This document shows, piece after piece, positions 8,944-16,211 of a DNA stretch of 64,000 nucleotides. Source of the stretch: Streptomyces resistomycificus (GTDB lineage Bacteria > Actinomycetota > Actinomycetes > Streptomycetales > Streptomycetaceae); the NCBI RefSeq assembly GCF_001514265.1, contig NZ_KQ948998.1, forward strand, positions 242,825 to 306,824. Reading direction: 5' to 3'. The position numbers and the translations under genes were made by a program. Below the pieces are notes generated by a model. It ran no database searches and was not told where the DNA came from. It saw nothing but the letters and a program-made list of their open reading frames with translations. Numbering within the stretch: position 1 is the stretch's first letter; the number at the start of each line of letters is the position of its first letter.

Positions 8944-8990
8944 ACGCACGTATTACACAAGCGTTCTAGACAGACGTTTAATACGTGCGT
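8944..8990. promoter_or_regulatory. Perfect 12-bp inverted repeat, candidate TetR operator
   Basis: ACGCACGTATTA (8944-8955) is repeated exactly in inverted orientation as TAATACGTGCGT (8979-8990), with a 23-bp spacer that itself carries GTTCTAGAC. The pair fills the short divergent region between the TetR gene and the exporter gene, ending 12 nt before the exporter ATG. Binding there could repress both genes. Confidence 0.6.
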
Positions 8991-9002
8991 ACATTCCTCG
9001 GC

Positions 9003-10544
9003 ATGACGACGAACCCGACGAGCACCGCCCCGCCCCCCGCCCGAGCCGGGCGCCGCGAATGGACCGCCCTCGGCGTGCTGATGCTCCCGCTGCTGCTGGT
9101 CTCGATGGATGTCTCCGTGCTCTACTTCGCCATCCCGGCGATCAGCGCGGACCTGGCCCCGAGCGGCACCCAACAGCTGTGGATCTTCGACATCTACGCG
9201 TTCGTGCTGGCCGGACTGCTGATGACGATGGGCTCGCTCGGCGACCGCGTCGGCCACCGCAGGCTCCTGCTGACCGGCGCCGCCGCCTTCGGCACCGCCT
9301 CACTGGTGGCGGCGTACGCGAACAGCGCCGAGACCCTGATCGCGGCCCGCGCGCTCCTCGGCATCGGCGGCGCCACGCTGATGCCGTCGACGATGGCCCT
9401 GCTGCGCACCATGTTCACCGACCCCGGCCAGCGCGCGAAGGCGATCGGCATGTGGTCCGGCGTGATGACGGCCGGGATCGCACTCGGCTCGGTGATGAGC
9501 GGTGTCCTGGTCGAGTTCTTCTGGTGGGGCTCGGTCTTCCTGGTCAACCTGCCCGCCATGGCCCTGCTGCTGGCCCTGGGCCCGGTGCTGCTCCCCGAGT
9601 CGAGGAACCCCGCCCCCGGCCGCTTCGACTGGCTGGGCGTCCCCCTGTCGATGGCCGCCGTGCTCCCCGTGATCTACGGCCTGAAGGAGATCCCCTCGGA
9701 GGGCTGGAACGTCCGCTACGTCGTCTCGATCACCGTCGGACTGCTCTTCGCGGCCTTGTTCGTGCGCCGCCAGCGCACCGTGGACTCGCCGATGATCGAC
9801 CCCGCCCTGTTCCGCGGCCGCGGCTTCGCGCCGTCCGTCGCCCTGAACCTCGTCTCGGCGTTCGGGATCATGGGGTCGGCCTACTTCACCACGCAGTACC
9901 TGCAGTCGGTGCTCGACAAGAGCGCGCTGGAGGCGGCCCTGTGGGCGCTGCTGCCGTCGCTGCCGATCGGGGCCGCGGCGCCGGCCGCGACCGCCCTGGT
10001 CCTCAGGGGCGTCGACCGCGCGCACGTCGTCACCGCGGGCTTCGCGATCGCCGCGGGCGGCTTCGCGCTGCTCGCCCTCGCCGGTACGGACTCGATGGGG
10101 CTGGTGCTGACGTCCTGCGGTGTCCTCGCGGTCGGCGGCGTCACCGTGATGTCCCAGATCATGGACCTCGCGATGGGCAGCGCCCCGGTCGAACGGGCGG
10201 GCAGCGCGTCCTCACTGATGGAGACGGGCGCGGAGTTCGGCGGCGCGCTGGGCATGGCGCTGCTCGGGTCGATCGGTACGGCGGTCTACCGCCACGAGAT
10301 CCCGGCCTCGGCACCGGAGGCGGCCCACGAGACGCTGGGAGGAGCGCTGGCGGTCGCCGACCGGGTGCCCGGGCTGGCGGCCGCGGCCCGGGAGGCGTTC
10401 ACCAGCGGGATGCAGGGAGCGGCGATCGCGGGGGCGGTGGTCCTGGCGGGGGCGGCGGCGGTTGCGGCGGTGACGCTGCGGGGGCTGCACGCGCACAGCA
10501 GGACGCCGGACGAGCCGAGTGATCTCAGCCCGTCCGGCGTCTGA
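9003..10544 (+). CDS. MFS transporter, DHA2 (EmrB/QacA) drug-efflux family
   Basis: A proton-driven integral membrane exporter of 513 residues, the size of 14-helix DHA2 transporters. It begins with a cytoplasmic tail and helix 1 (TALGVLMLPLLLVSMDVSVL), followed by the motif DIYAFVLAGLLMTMGSLGDR-VGHRR between helices 2 and 3, which contains the MFS motif A residues GDRxGHRR. The ATG at 9003 has no clear ribosome binding site, so a leaderless or very short leader transcript is possible. Regulated most likely by the divergent TetR protein. Substrate unknown; antibiotics or secondary metabolites are typical for the family. Confidence 0.92.
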   Translation: MTTNPTSTAPPPARAGRREWTALGVLMLPLLLVSMDVSVLYFAIPAISADLAPSGTQQLWIFDIYAFVLAGLLMTMGSLGDRVGHRRLLLTGAAAFGTASLVAAYANSAETLIAARALLGIGGATLMPSTMALLRTMFTDPGQRAKAIGMWSGVMTAGIALGSVMSGVLVEFFWWGSVFLVNLPAMALLLALGPVLLPESRNPAPGRFDWLGVPLSMAAVLPVIYGLKEIPSEGWNVRYVVSITVGLLFAALFVRRQRTVDSPMIDPALFRGRGFAPSVALNLVSAFGIMGSAYFTTQYLQSVLDKSALEAALWALLPSLPIGAAAPAATALVLRGVDRAHVVTAGFAIAAGGFALLALAGTDSMGLVLTSCGVLAVGGVTVMSQIMDLAMGSAPVERAGSASSLMETGAEFGGALGMALLGSIGTAVYRHEIPASAPEAAHETLGGALAVADRVPGLAAAAREAFTSGMQGAAIAGAVVLAGAAAVAAVTLRGLHAHSRTPDEPSDLSPSGV

Positions 10545-10580
10545 AGCTCCTCCCGGGAGCGCGGCCCCCGGGTGGTGATG

Positions 10581-12170
10581 TCAGACGAGGTTCACGGCGC
10601 GAGCGGACGTCGCGCCGATCTCCTCGGCGACCTCGGTCAGCACTCCGGCCGGCACCGTGTCGTCCACGGTCAGCACGGCCAGCGCCTCGCCGCCGGCCAC
10701 CGCACGCGACACCTGCATGCCGGCGATGTTGATGCCGGCCTCGCCGAAGACACGGCCCACGGTGCCCACGACACCCGGACGGTCCTCGTACTTGAGGACG
10801 ACCATGTGGTCGGCGAGCGCGAGATCCACGTCGTACTCGCCGACGGCGACGATCTTCTGCAGGTGCTTCGGGCCGGCCAGCGTGCCGGACACCGACACCT
10901 CCTCGCCGTTGCCGAGCGTGCCGCGCACGGTCACGACGTTACGGTGGTCGGCCGACTCCGAGCTGGTCGTCAGCCGCACCTCGACACCGCGCTCCTGCGC
11001 GAACAGCGGGGCGTTGACGTACGACACCGTCTCGTCGACGACGTCCTCGAAGACACCCTTGAGGGCGCTGAGCTCCAGCACCTTCACGTCATGCTGGGTG
11101 ATCTCGCCGTAGACCTCGACGTCGAGGCGGACCGCGACCTCACCGGCGAGCGCCGTGAAGATCCGGCCGAGGCGCTCGGCGAGCGGCAGACCCGGCTTGA
11201 CGTCCTCGGCGATGACACCGCCCTGGACGTTCACCGCGTCCGGCACGAGCTCACCGGCGAGGGCGAGGCGCACCGAGCGGGCGACCGCGATACCGGCCTT
11301 CTCCTGCGCCTCGTCGGTGGACGCGCCGAGGTGCGGGGTGCACACGACCTGGTCCAGCTCGAACAGCGGCGAGTCGGTGCACGGCTCCTTCGCGTACACG
11401 TCCAGGCCGGCGCCGGCGACGCGGCCCTCCTTGAGCGCGGAGTACAGCGCCTCCTCGTCGACGATCCCGCCGCGCGCGGCGTTCACGATGCGCACCGACG
11501 GCTTGACCTTGTGCAGCGCCTCGTCGCCGATGAGACCGAGGGTCTCGGGGGTCTTCGGCAGGTGCACGGTGATGAAGTCGGCGACCTCGAGCAGCTCGTC
11601 GAGCGACAGCACCTTGACGCCCATCTGCGCGGCCCGCGCGGGCTGCACGTAGGGGTCGTAGGCGACGACCTTCATGCCGAAGGCCGACATGCGCTGGGCG
11701 ACGAGCGCGCCGATGCGGCCGAGACCGACGACACCGAGGGTCTTCTCGGCGAGCTCCACACCCGTGTACTTGCTGCGCTTCCACTCGCCGTTCTTCAGGG
11801 CGGTGTTGGCCTGGGGGATGTGGCGCGCGGTCGCGACCAGCAGTCCGCAGGCCAGCTCGGCGGCGGTGACGATGTTAGAGGTGGGGGCGTTGACGACCAT
11901 CACACCGGCCTTGGTGGCGGCGGAGACGTCGACGTTGTCCAGGCCGACGCCGGCTCGAGCGACGACCTTCAGCTTGTTGGCGGCGGCGATGGCCTCGGCG
12001 TCGACCTTGGTGGCCGAACGGACCAGGATGGCGTCGACCTCGGCGATGGCGGGGAGCAGTTCGGCGCGGTCGGCGCCGTTGCAGTGCCGGATCTCGAAGT
12101 CCGGCCCGAGCGCGTCGACGGTGGCGGGCGACAGCTCTTCAGCGATGAGTACGACTGGTTTCGAGCTCAC
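10581..12170 (-). CDS. serA: D-3-phosphoglycerate dehydrogenase
   Basis: First committed step of serine synthesis: NAD-dependent oxidation of 3-phosphoglycerate to 3-phosphohydroxypyruvate. The 529-residue protein is the long actinobacterial form. In order: substrate domain, Rossmann segment with VVGLGRIGALVA, the NARGGIVDEEAL block, the catalytic His in PHLGASTDEAQ, an intervening domain, and a C-terminal ACT domain (LKYEDRPGVVGTVGRVFGEA) that normally binds serine for feedback control. The start is GTG at 12170 (VSSKPVVLIAEELSP), with GAGGA upstream. It lies downstream of ilvC on the same strand, but an ilvC terminator and about 265 nt separate them, so it probably has its own promoter. Confidence 0.96.
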   Translation of the reverse strand: MSSKPVVLIAEELSPATVDALGPDFEIRHCNGADRAELLPAIAEVDAILVRSATKVDAEAIAAANKLKVVARAGVGLDNVDVSAATKAGVMVVNAPTSNIVTAAELACGLLVATARHIPQANTALKNGEWKRSKYTGVELAEKTLGVVGLGRIGALVAQRMSAFGMKVVAYDPYVQPARAAQMGVKVLSLDELLEVADFITVHLPKTPETLGLIGDEALHKVKPSVRIVNAARGGIVDEEALYSALKEGRVAGAGLDVYAKEPCTDSPLFELDQVVCTPHLGASTDEAQEKAGIAVARSVRLALAGELVPDAVNVQGGVIAEDVKPGLPLAERLGRIFTALAGEVAVRLDVEVYGEITQHDVKVLELSALKGVFEDVVDETVSYVNAPLFAQERGVEVRLTTSSESADHRNVVTVRGTLGNGEEVSVSGTLAGPKHLQKIVAVGEYDVDLALADHMVVLKYEDRPGVVGTVGRVFGEAGINIAGMQVSRAVAGGEALAVLTVDDTVPAGVLTEVAEEIGATSARAVNLV

Positions 12171-12189
12171 GTGAGTCCTCACATGTCCA

Positions 12190-12217
12190 ATGCGGACGGC
12201 CGTCCCGACGGCCGCAT
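12190..12217 (-). other. Leader hairpin just upstream of serA
   Basis: ATGCGG/CCGCAT outer arms (12190-12195 and 12212-12217) enclose a smaller GC stem, giving a compact hairpin 20-47 nt before the serA start on the transcribed strand. It could influence translation initiation, or could be a chance feature of GC-rich DNA. Confidence 0.35.
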
Positions 12218-12392
12218 GCGGTGGAGGGTTGCTAGCCGCGTGGAAGACGCACGACGCTGTGGGCCTGACGCGTATGTAGTACGGCAGTGTAGTGGCGCGG
12301 CTGAGGTCGTCTTACGCCTCGGCGGAAGGATCACCCGTCCGTGGCCGGACAGGTGGGACGACACCCGGCGGGGGCGGGCGTCACCCGGTGCG

Positions 12393-12428
12393 CCGAAGGG
12401 GCCGGAACGGATGCTCCGGCCCCTTCGG
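12393..12428 (-). terminator. Terminator after ilvC
   Basis: A perfect 14-bp stem, CCGAAGGGGCCGGA at 12393-12406 with its complement at 12415-12428, and an 8-nt loop. It starts 10 nt after the ilvC stop codon. There is no U-run, as is common for Streptomyces terminators. Confidence 0.8.
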
Positions 12429-12437
12429 GCTGAGGGC

Positions 12438-13439
12438 CTACGCCTCGTCGTCGTTGACCCACGACATGAGCTTGCGCAGCTCCTTGCCGGTGGTCTCCAG
12501 GAGGTGGTTCTCGTCCTGGGTCTTGTACTCGTTGTACTTCTTCAGGCCGCCGTGGTACTCGGCCATCCACTCACGGGCGAAGGTGCCGTCCTGGATCTCG
12601 GCGAGGACCTTCTTCATCTCGGCCTTGGTGGCGTCGGTGATGATGCGCGGGCCGGTGACGTAGTCGCCCCACTCGGCGGTCTCGGAGACGGACCAGCGCA
12701 TCTTCTCCAGGCCGCCCTCGTACATGAGGTCGACGATCAGCTTCAGCTCGTGGAGGCACTCGAAGTAGGCGATCTCCGGCTGGTAGCCCGCCTCCGTCAG
12801 CGTCTCGAAGCCGGCCTTGACCAGCGCGGCCGTACCACCGCAGAGGACGGCCTGCTCACCGAACAGGTCGGTCTCGGTCTCCTCGGTGAAGGTGGTCTTG
12901 ATGACGCCGGCGCGGGTGCCGCCGATGCCCTTGGCGTACGACAGGGCCAGCGCGAAGGCGTTGCCGGTGGCGTCCTGCTCGACGGCCGCGATACACGGAA
13001 CGCCGCGGCCCTCCTCGTACTGGCGACGGACGAGGTGGCCCGGGCCCTTGGGGGCGACCATGCAGACGTCGATGCCGGCCGGGGGCTTGATGAAGTCGAA
13101 GCGGATGTTCAGACCGTGGCCGAAGAAGAGGGCGTCGCCCTCCTTGAGGTTGTCCTTGATGGACTCCTCGTAGACCTGGGCCTGGATCGGGTCCGGGACG
13201 AGGATCATGATGACGTCGGCCTCGGTGGCGGCCTCGGCCGGGGTCACCACGCGCAGCCCCTGCTCCTCGGCCTTCGCCTTGGACTTGGAGCCCTCGTGCA
13301 GACCGACACGCACGTCGACACCCGAGTCACGGAGCGACAGCGCGTGGGCGTGGCCCTGGCTGCCGTAACCGATGACCGCGACCTTGCGGCCCTGGATGAT
13401 GGACAGGTCGGCGTCGGCGTCGTAGAACAGCTCGGCCAC
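12438..13439 (-). CDS. ilvC: Ketol-acid reductoisomerase (class I)
   Basis: Second step of valine and isoleucine synthesis: NADPH- and Mg-dependent rearrangement and reduction of acetolactate or acetohydroxybutyrate. The protein is 333 residues, the length of a class I enzyme. It shows the Rossmann motif GYGSQGHAHALSLRDSG near residues 24-41, the VAPKGPGHLVRRQYEEG block, metal-binding acids in TETDLFGEQAVLCGG, and SVSETAEWGDY. The start is GTG at 13439 (VAELFYDADADLS), preceded by GGAGAG. It follows ilvN by 118 nt, with a strong hairpin in that gap, and ends the ilvBNC cluster. Confidence 0.97.
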   Translation of the reverse strand: MAELFYDADADLSIIQGRKVAVIGYGSQGHAHALSLRDSGVDVRVGLHEGSKSKAKAEEQGLRVVTPAEAATEADVIMILVPDPIQAQVYEESIKDNLKEGDALFFGHGLNIRFDFIKPPAGIDVCMVAPKGPGHLVRRQYEEGRGVPCIAAVEQDATGNAFALALSYAKGIGGTRAGVIKTTFTEETETDLFGEQAVLCGGTAALVKAGFETLTEAGYQPEIAYFECLHELKLIVDLMYEGGLEKMRWSVSETAEWGDYVTGPRIITDATKAEMKKVLAEIQDGTFAREWMAEYHGGLKKYNEYKTQDENHLLETTGKELRKLMSWVNDDEA

Positions 13440-13520
13440 TTTGGGTTCTCTCCTTGTGTGCAGGTGTTGCGTTCCACCGTATGACGGCGGGCGGAAGTGA
13501 AGTTTCGGGGTCTCGGTATA

Positions 13521-13548
13521 CGGGCGGTCGGTGGTCGCCGACCGCCCG
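13521..13548 (-). terminator. Stem-loop between ilvN and ilvC
   Basis: CGGGCGGTCGG at 13521-13531 pairs perfectly with 13538-13548 around a 6-nt loop. It lies 10 nt after the ilvN stop. It may terminate part of the ilvBN transcript or set relative ilvBN and ilvC levels. Confidence 0.6.
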
Positions 13549-13557
13549 GACACGTCG

Positions 13558-14085
13558 TTATGCCGACCGGTCGAGGGCGCGCAGCGACCGGTCCGTGATC
13601 GAACGCGACCCGCGTCCGATCGCGATGGTGCCCGACTGGACGAGTTCCTTGATGCCGAACGGCTCCAGCATCTTGAGCATCGCGGACAGCTTGTCACTGC
13701 TGCCGGTCGCCTCGATGGTGACGGCCTCGGGGGAGACGTCGACCGTCTTGGCGCGGAACAGCTGGACGATCTCGACGATCTGGGAGCGCGTCTCGTTGTC
13801 GGCGCGCACCTTCACCAGAACGAGTTCACGCTGGACGGCGGAGCCCGGCTCCAGCTCGACGATCTTCAGCACGTTGACGAGCTTGTTGAGCTGCTTGGTG
13901 ACCTGCTCGAGCGGCAGTTCCTCGATCACGTTCACCACGATGGTGATACGGGAGATCTCCGGGTGCTCGGTGACGCCCACGGCGAGCGAGTCGATGTTGA
14001 AGCCTCGGCGGGAGAACAGGGCGGCGATCCGGGCGAGGATGCCGGGCGTGTTCTCCACCAGGACGGAGAGCGTGTGCTTGGACAT
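13558..14085 (-). CDS. ilvN: Acetolactate synthase small (regulatory) subunit
   Basis: Regulatory subunit of acetohydroxyacid synthase, conferring activation and valine feedback inhibition on IlvB. The 175-residue protein begins with an ACT domain (MSKHTLSVLVENTPGILARI) followed by FSRRGFNIDSLAVG, and ends with the typical small-subunit C-terminal domain. The ATG at 14085 is 20 nt downstream of the ilvB stop, so the two are co-transcribed and probably translated in a coupled manner. Confidence 0.96.
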   Translation of the reverse strand: MSKHTLSVLVENTPGILARIAALFSRRGFNIDSLAVGVTEHPEISRITIVVNVIEELPLEQVTKQLNKLVNVLKIVELEPGSAVQRELVLVKVRADNETRSQIVEIVQLFRAKTVDVSPEAVTIEATGSSDKLSAMLKMLEPFGIKELVQSGTIAIGRGSRSITDRSLRALDRSA

Positions 14086-14105
14086 GTCTCTTGGGTCTCT
14101 CTCGC

Positions 14106-15968
14106 TCAGTCGTCTTCGTTGTCGCCGAAGTCGGGGCGGACGTCCCGGGCGGCCATGATCTCGTCGTTGGAGGTGCCGGCGGCGACCATCGGCCACACCA
14201 TCGCGTCCTCGTGGACGATGAAGTCGATGACGACCGGGCGGTCGTTGATCGAGTTCGCCTCCTCGATGACCTTGTCGAGGTCGTCCGGCGACTCGCAGCG
14301 GATCGCGTAGCAGCCCATGGCCTCCGACAGCTTCACGAAGTCGGGGACGCGGGTGCCGGCGCCCGGCTGCTTGCCGGAGCCGCTGACCGACCCGGCGGGG
14401 CCCGAGTGCAGCACCGTGTTGGAGTAGCGCTGGTTGTAGAAGAGGGTCTGCCACTGGCGGACCATCCCGAGGGCGCCGTTGTTGATGATCGCGACCTTGA
14501 TCGGGATGTTGTTCAGGGCGCAGGTGGTGAGCTCCTGGTTGGTCATCTGGAAGCAGCCGTCACCGTCGATCGCCCAGACCGTCGTGTCCGGCGCACCGGC
14601 CTTGGCGCCCATCGCGGCCGGGACCGCGTAGCCCATCGTGCCCGCGCCACCGGAGTTCAGCCAGGTCGCCGGCTTCTCGTACTGGACGTAGTGCGCGGCC
14701 CACATCTGGTGCTGGCCCACGCCCGCGGCGAAGATCGTGCCCTCGGGAGCGAGCTGCCCGATGCGCTCGATGACCTGCTGCGGCGACAGGGACCCGTCCT
14801 CGGGCTGGTCGTAGCCCAGCGGGTACTTCTCGCGCCACCGGCTGAGGTCCTTCCACCAGGCGCTGTAGTCGCCCCGGTGGCCCTCGCTGTGCTCGCGCTG
14901 GACGGCCTGGACCAGGTCGGCGATGACCTCGCGGGCGTCACCGACGATCGGCACGTCGGCGGCGCGGTTCTTGCCGATCTCCGCCGGGTCGATGTCGGCG
15001 TGGACGATCTTGGCGTACGGGGCGAAGCTGTCCAGCTTGCCGGTGACGCGGTCGTCGAAGCGGGCTCCGAGGGCGACGATCAGGTCGGCCTTCTGCAGCG
15101 CGGTGACGGCGGTGACCGCACCGTGCATGCCCGGCATTCCCACGTGCAGCGGGTGGCTGTCGGGGAATGCGCCGAGCGCCATCAGTGTGGTGGTGACGGG
15201 CGCTCCGGTGAGTTCTGCGAGGACCTTGAGCTCGGCGGTCGCCTGGGCCTTGAGGACGCCACCGCCGACGTACAGGACGGGCCGCTTGGCGGCGGTGATC
15301 AGCTTGGCGGCCTCGCGGATCTGCTTGGCGTGCGGCTTGGTCACCGGCCGGTAGCCGGGCAGGTCCATGACCGGCGGCCAGGAGAAGGTCGTCTTCGCCT
15401 GGAGGGCGTCCTTGGCGATGTCGACCAGGACCGGGCCCGGGCGGCCGGTGGCGGCGATGTGGAAGGCCTGGGCGATCACCCGCGGGATGTCCTCGGCCTT
15501 GGTGACCAGGAAGTTGTGCTTGGTGATCGGCATGGTGATGCCGACGATGTCCGCTTCCTGGAAGGCGTCCGTACCGATCGCCTTGGAGGCCACCTGGCCG
15601 GTGATCGCCACGAGCGGCACCGAGTCCATGTGGGCGTCCGCGATCGGCGTGACCAGGTTGGTGGCACCCGGGCCGGAGGTCGCCATGCAGACGCCGACCC
15701 TGCCGGTGGCCTGCGCGTAACCGGTGGCCGCGTGGCCGGCGCCCTGCTCGTGGCGGACCAGGACGTGACGCACCCGGGTGGAGTCCATCAGGGGGTCGTA
15801 CGCCGGGAGGATCGCACCGCCGGGAATGCCGAATACCGTGTCGGCCCCGACCTCCTCGAGAGAACGGATGAGGGACTGCGCACCCGTCACCTGCTCGGGC
15901 GCGGACTGGTGTCCTCCGGATCGGGGCCGCGGCTGCGGGTGATGGGCCCCGGTGGCCTGCTCGGTCAT
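14106..15968 (-). CDS. ilvB: Acetolactate synthase large (catalytic) subunit
   Basis: ThDP-, FAD- and Mg-dependent condensation of pyruvate with pyruvate or 2-oxobutyrate, the first common step of branched-chain amino acid synthesis. About 620 residues: a variable N-terminal tail of about 25 residues, then the pyrimidine-binding domain with FGIPGGAILPAYD and the catalytic Glu in VRHEQGAGHAATGYA, a central FAD domain, and the diphosphate-binding domain with IDGDGCFQMTNQEL and AIINNGALGMVRQW. I prefer ATG 15968 because AGAAGAG sits seven bases upstream; ATG 15974 two codons earlier has its ribosome binding site too close. It is controlled by an attenuator in its leader. Confidence 0.96.
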   Translation of the reverse strand: MTEQATGAHHPQPRPRSGGHQSAPEQVTGAQSLIRSLEEVGADTVFGIPGGAILPAYDPLMDSTRVRHVLVRHEQGAGHAATGYAQATGRVGVCMATSGPGATNLVTPIADAHMDSVPLVAITGQVASKAIGTDAFQEADIVGITMPITKHNFLVTKAEDIPRVIAQAFHIAATGRPGPVLVDIAKDALQAKTTFSWPPVMDLPGYRPVTKPHAKQIREAAKLITAAKRPVLYVGGGVLKAQATAELKVLAELTGAPVTTTLMALGAFPDSHPLHVGMPGMHGAVTAVTALQKADLIVALGARFDDRVTGKLDSFAPYAKIVHADIDPAEIGKNRAADVPIVGDAREVIADLVQAVQREHSEGHRGDYSAWWKDLSRWREKYPLGYDQPEDGSLSPQQVIERIGQLAPEGTIFAAGVGQHQMWAAHYVQYEKPATWLNSGGAGTMGYAVPAAMGAKAGAPDTTVWAIDGDGCFQMTNQELTTCALNNIPIKVAIINNGALGMVRQWQTLFYNQRYSNTVLHSGPAGSVSGSGKQPGAGTRVPDFVKLSEAMGCYAIRCESPDDLDKVIEEANSINDRPVVIDFIVHEDAMVWPMVAAGTSNDEIMAARDVRPDFGDNEDD

Positions 15969-16048
15969 CGGCATTCTCTTCTCGATGCTGAGGGTTTTTG
16001 CGAAGTTTGTGCGGTATACGGCATTTGTACGGCAGGTACCTGTGCAAC

Positions 16049-16082
16049 AAAAAACCCCTCGTGCCGGGAGGCAAGCGAGGGG
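16049..16082 (-). terminator. ilvB attenuator terminator
   Basis: On the minus strand, CCCCTCG (complement of 16076-16082) pairs with CGAGGGG (complement of 16055-16061), extended by TGCC/GGCA inside, and is followed by six U residues (16054-16049). It lies about 80 nt before ilvB and 55 nt after the leader peptide stop codon. A hairpin plus a true U-run is rare in Streptomyces and typical of attenuators. Confidence 0.85.
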
Positions 16083-16136
16083 AGCGCGCCGGGTGCGGTC
16101 GCTGGGAGTTCCGGGTCCGTCCGGACCTCACCAGCG

Positions 16137-16178
16137 TCAGCCGACGCGCTTTCCAAGTACGAGAATTCGGGTGCGCAT
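16137..16178 (-). CDS. Branched-chain leader peptide of the ilvB attenuator
   Basis: A 13-codon open frame encoding MRTRILVLGKRVG, with the run Ile-Leu-Val-Leu at positions 5-8. Stalling of the ribosome at these codons when charged Ile, Leu or Val tRNA is scarce would favour an antiterminator fold and let transcription pass the terminator at 16049-16082 into ilvB. The short size, the regulatory codons, the terminator and the position immediately before ilvB all agree. Such ilvB attenuators have been predicted in actinobacteria by comparative analysis; this assignment rests on the sequence here. Confidence 0.85.
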   Translation of the reverse strand: MRTRILVLGKRVG

Positions 16179-16211
16179 GGCATTGACCCTCCCCCCGGCG
16201 CGCACCCACTG

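Noticed and set aside
10572..13484. 970-codon open frame on the + strand
   Set aside because: Antisense to serA and ilvC, whose conserved motifs are certain. Long opposite frames are expected in this GC-rich DNA.
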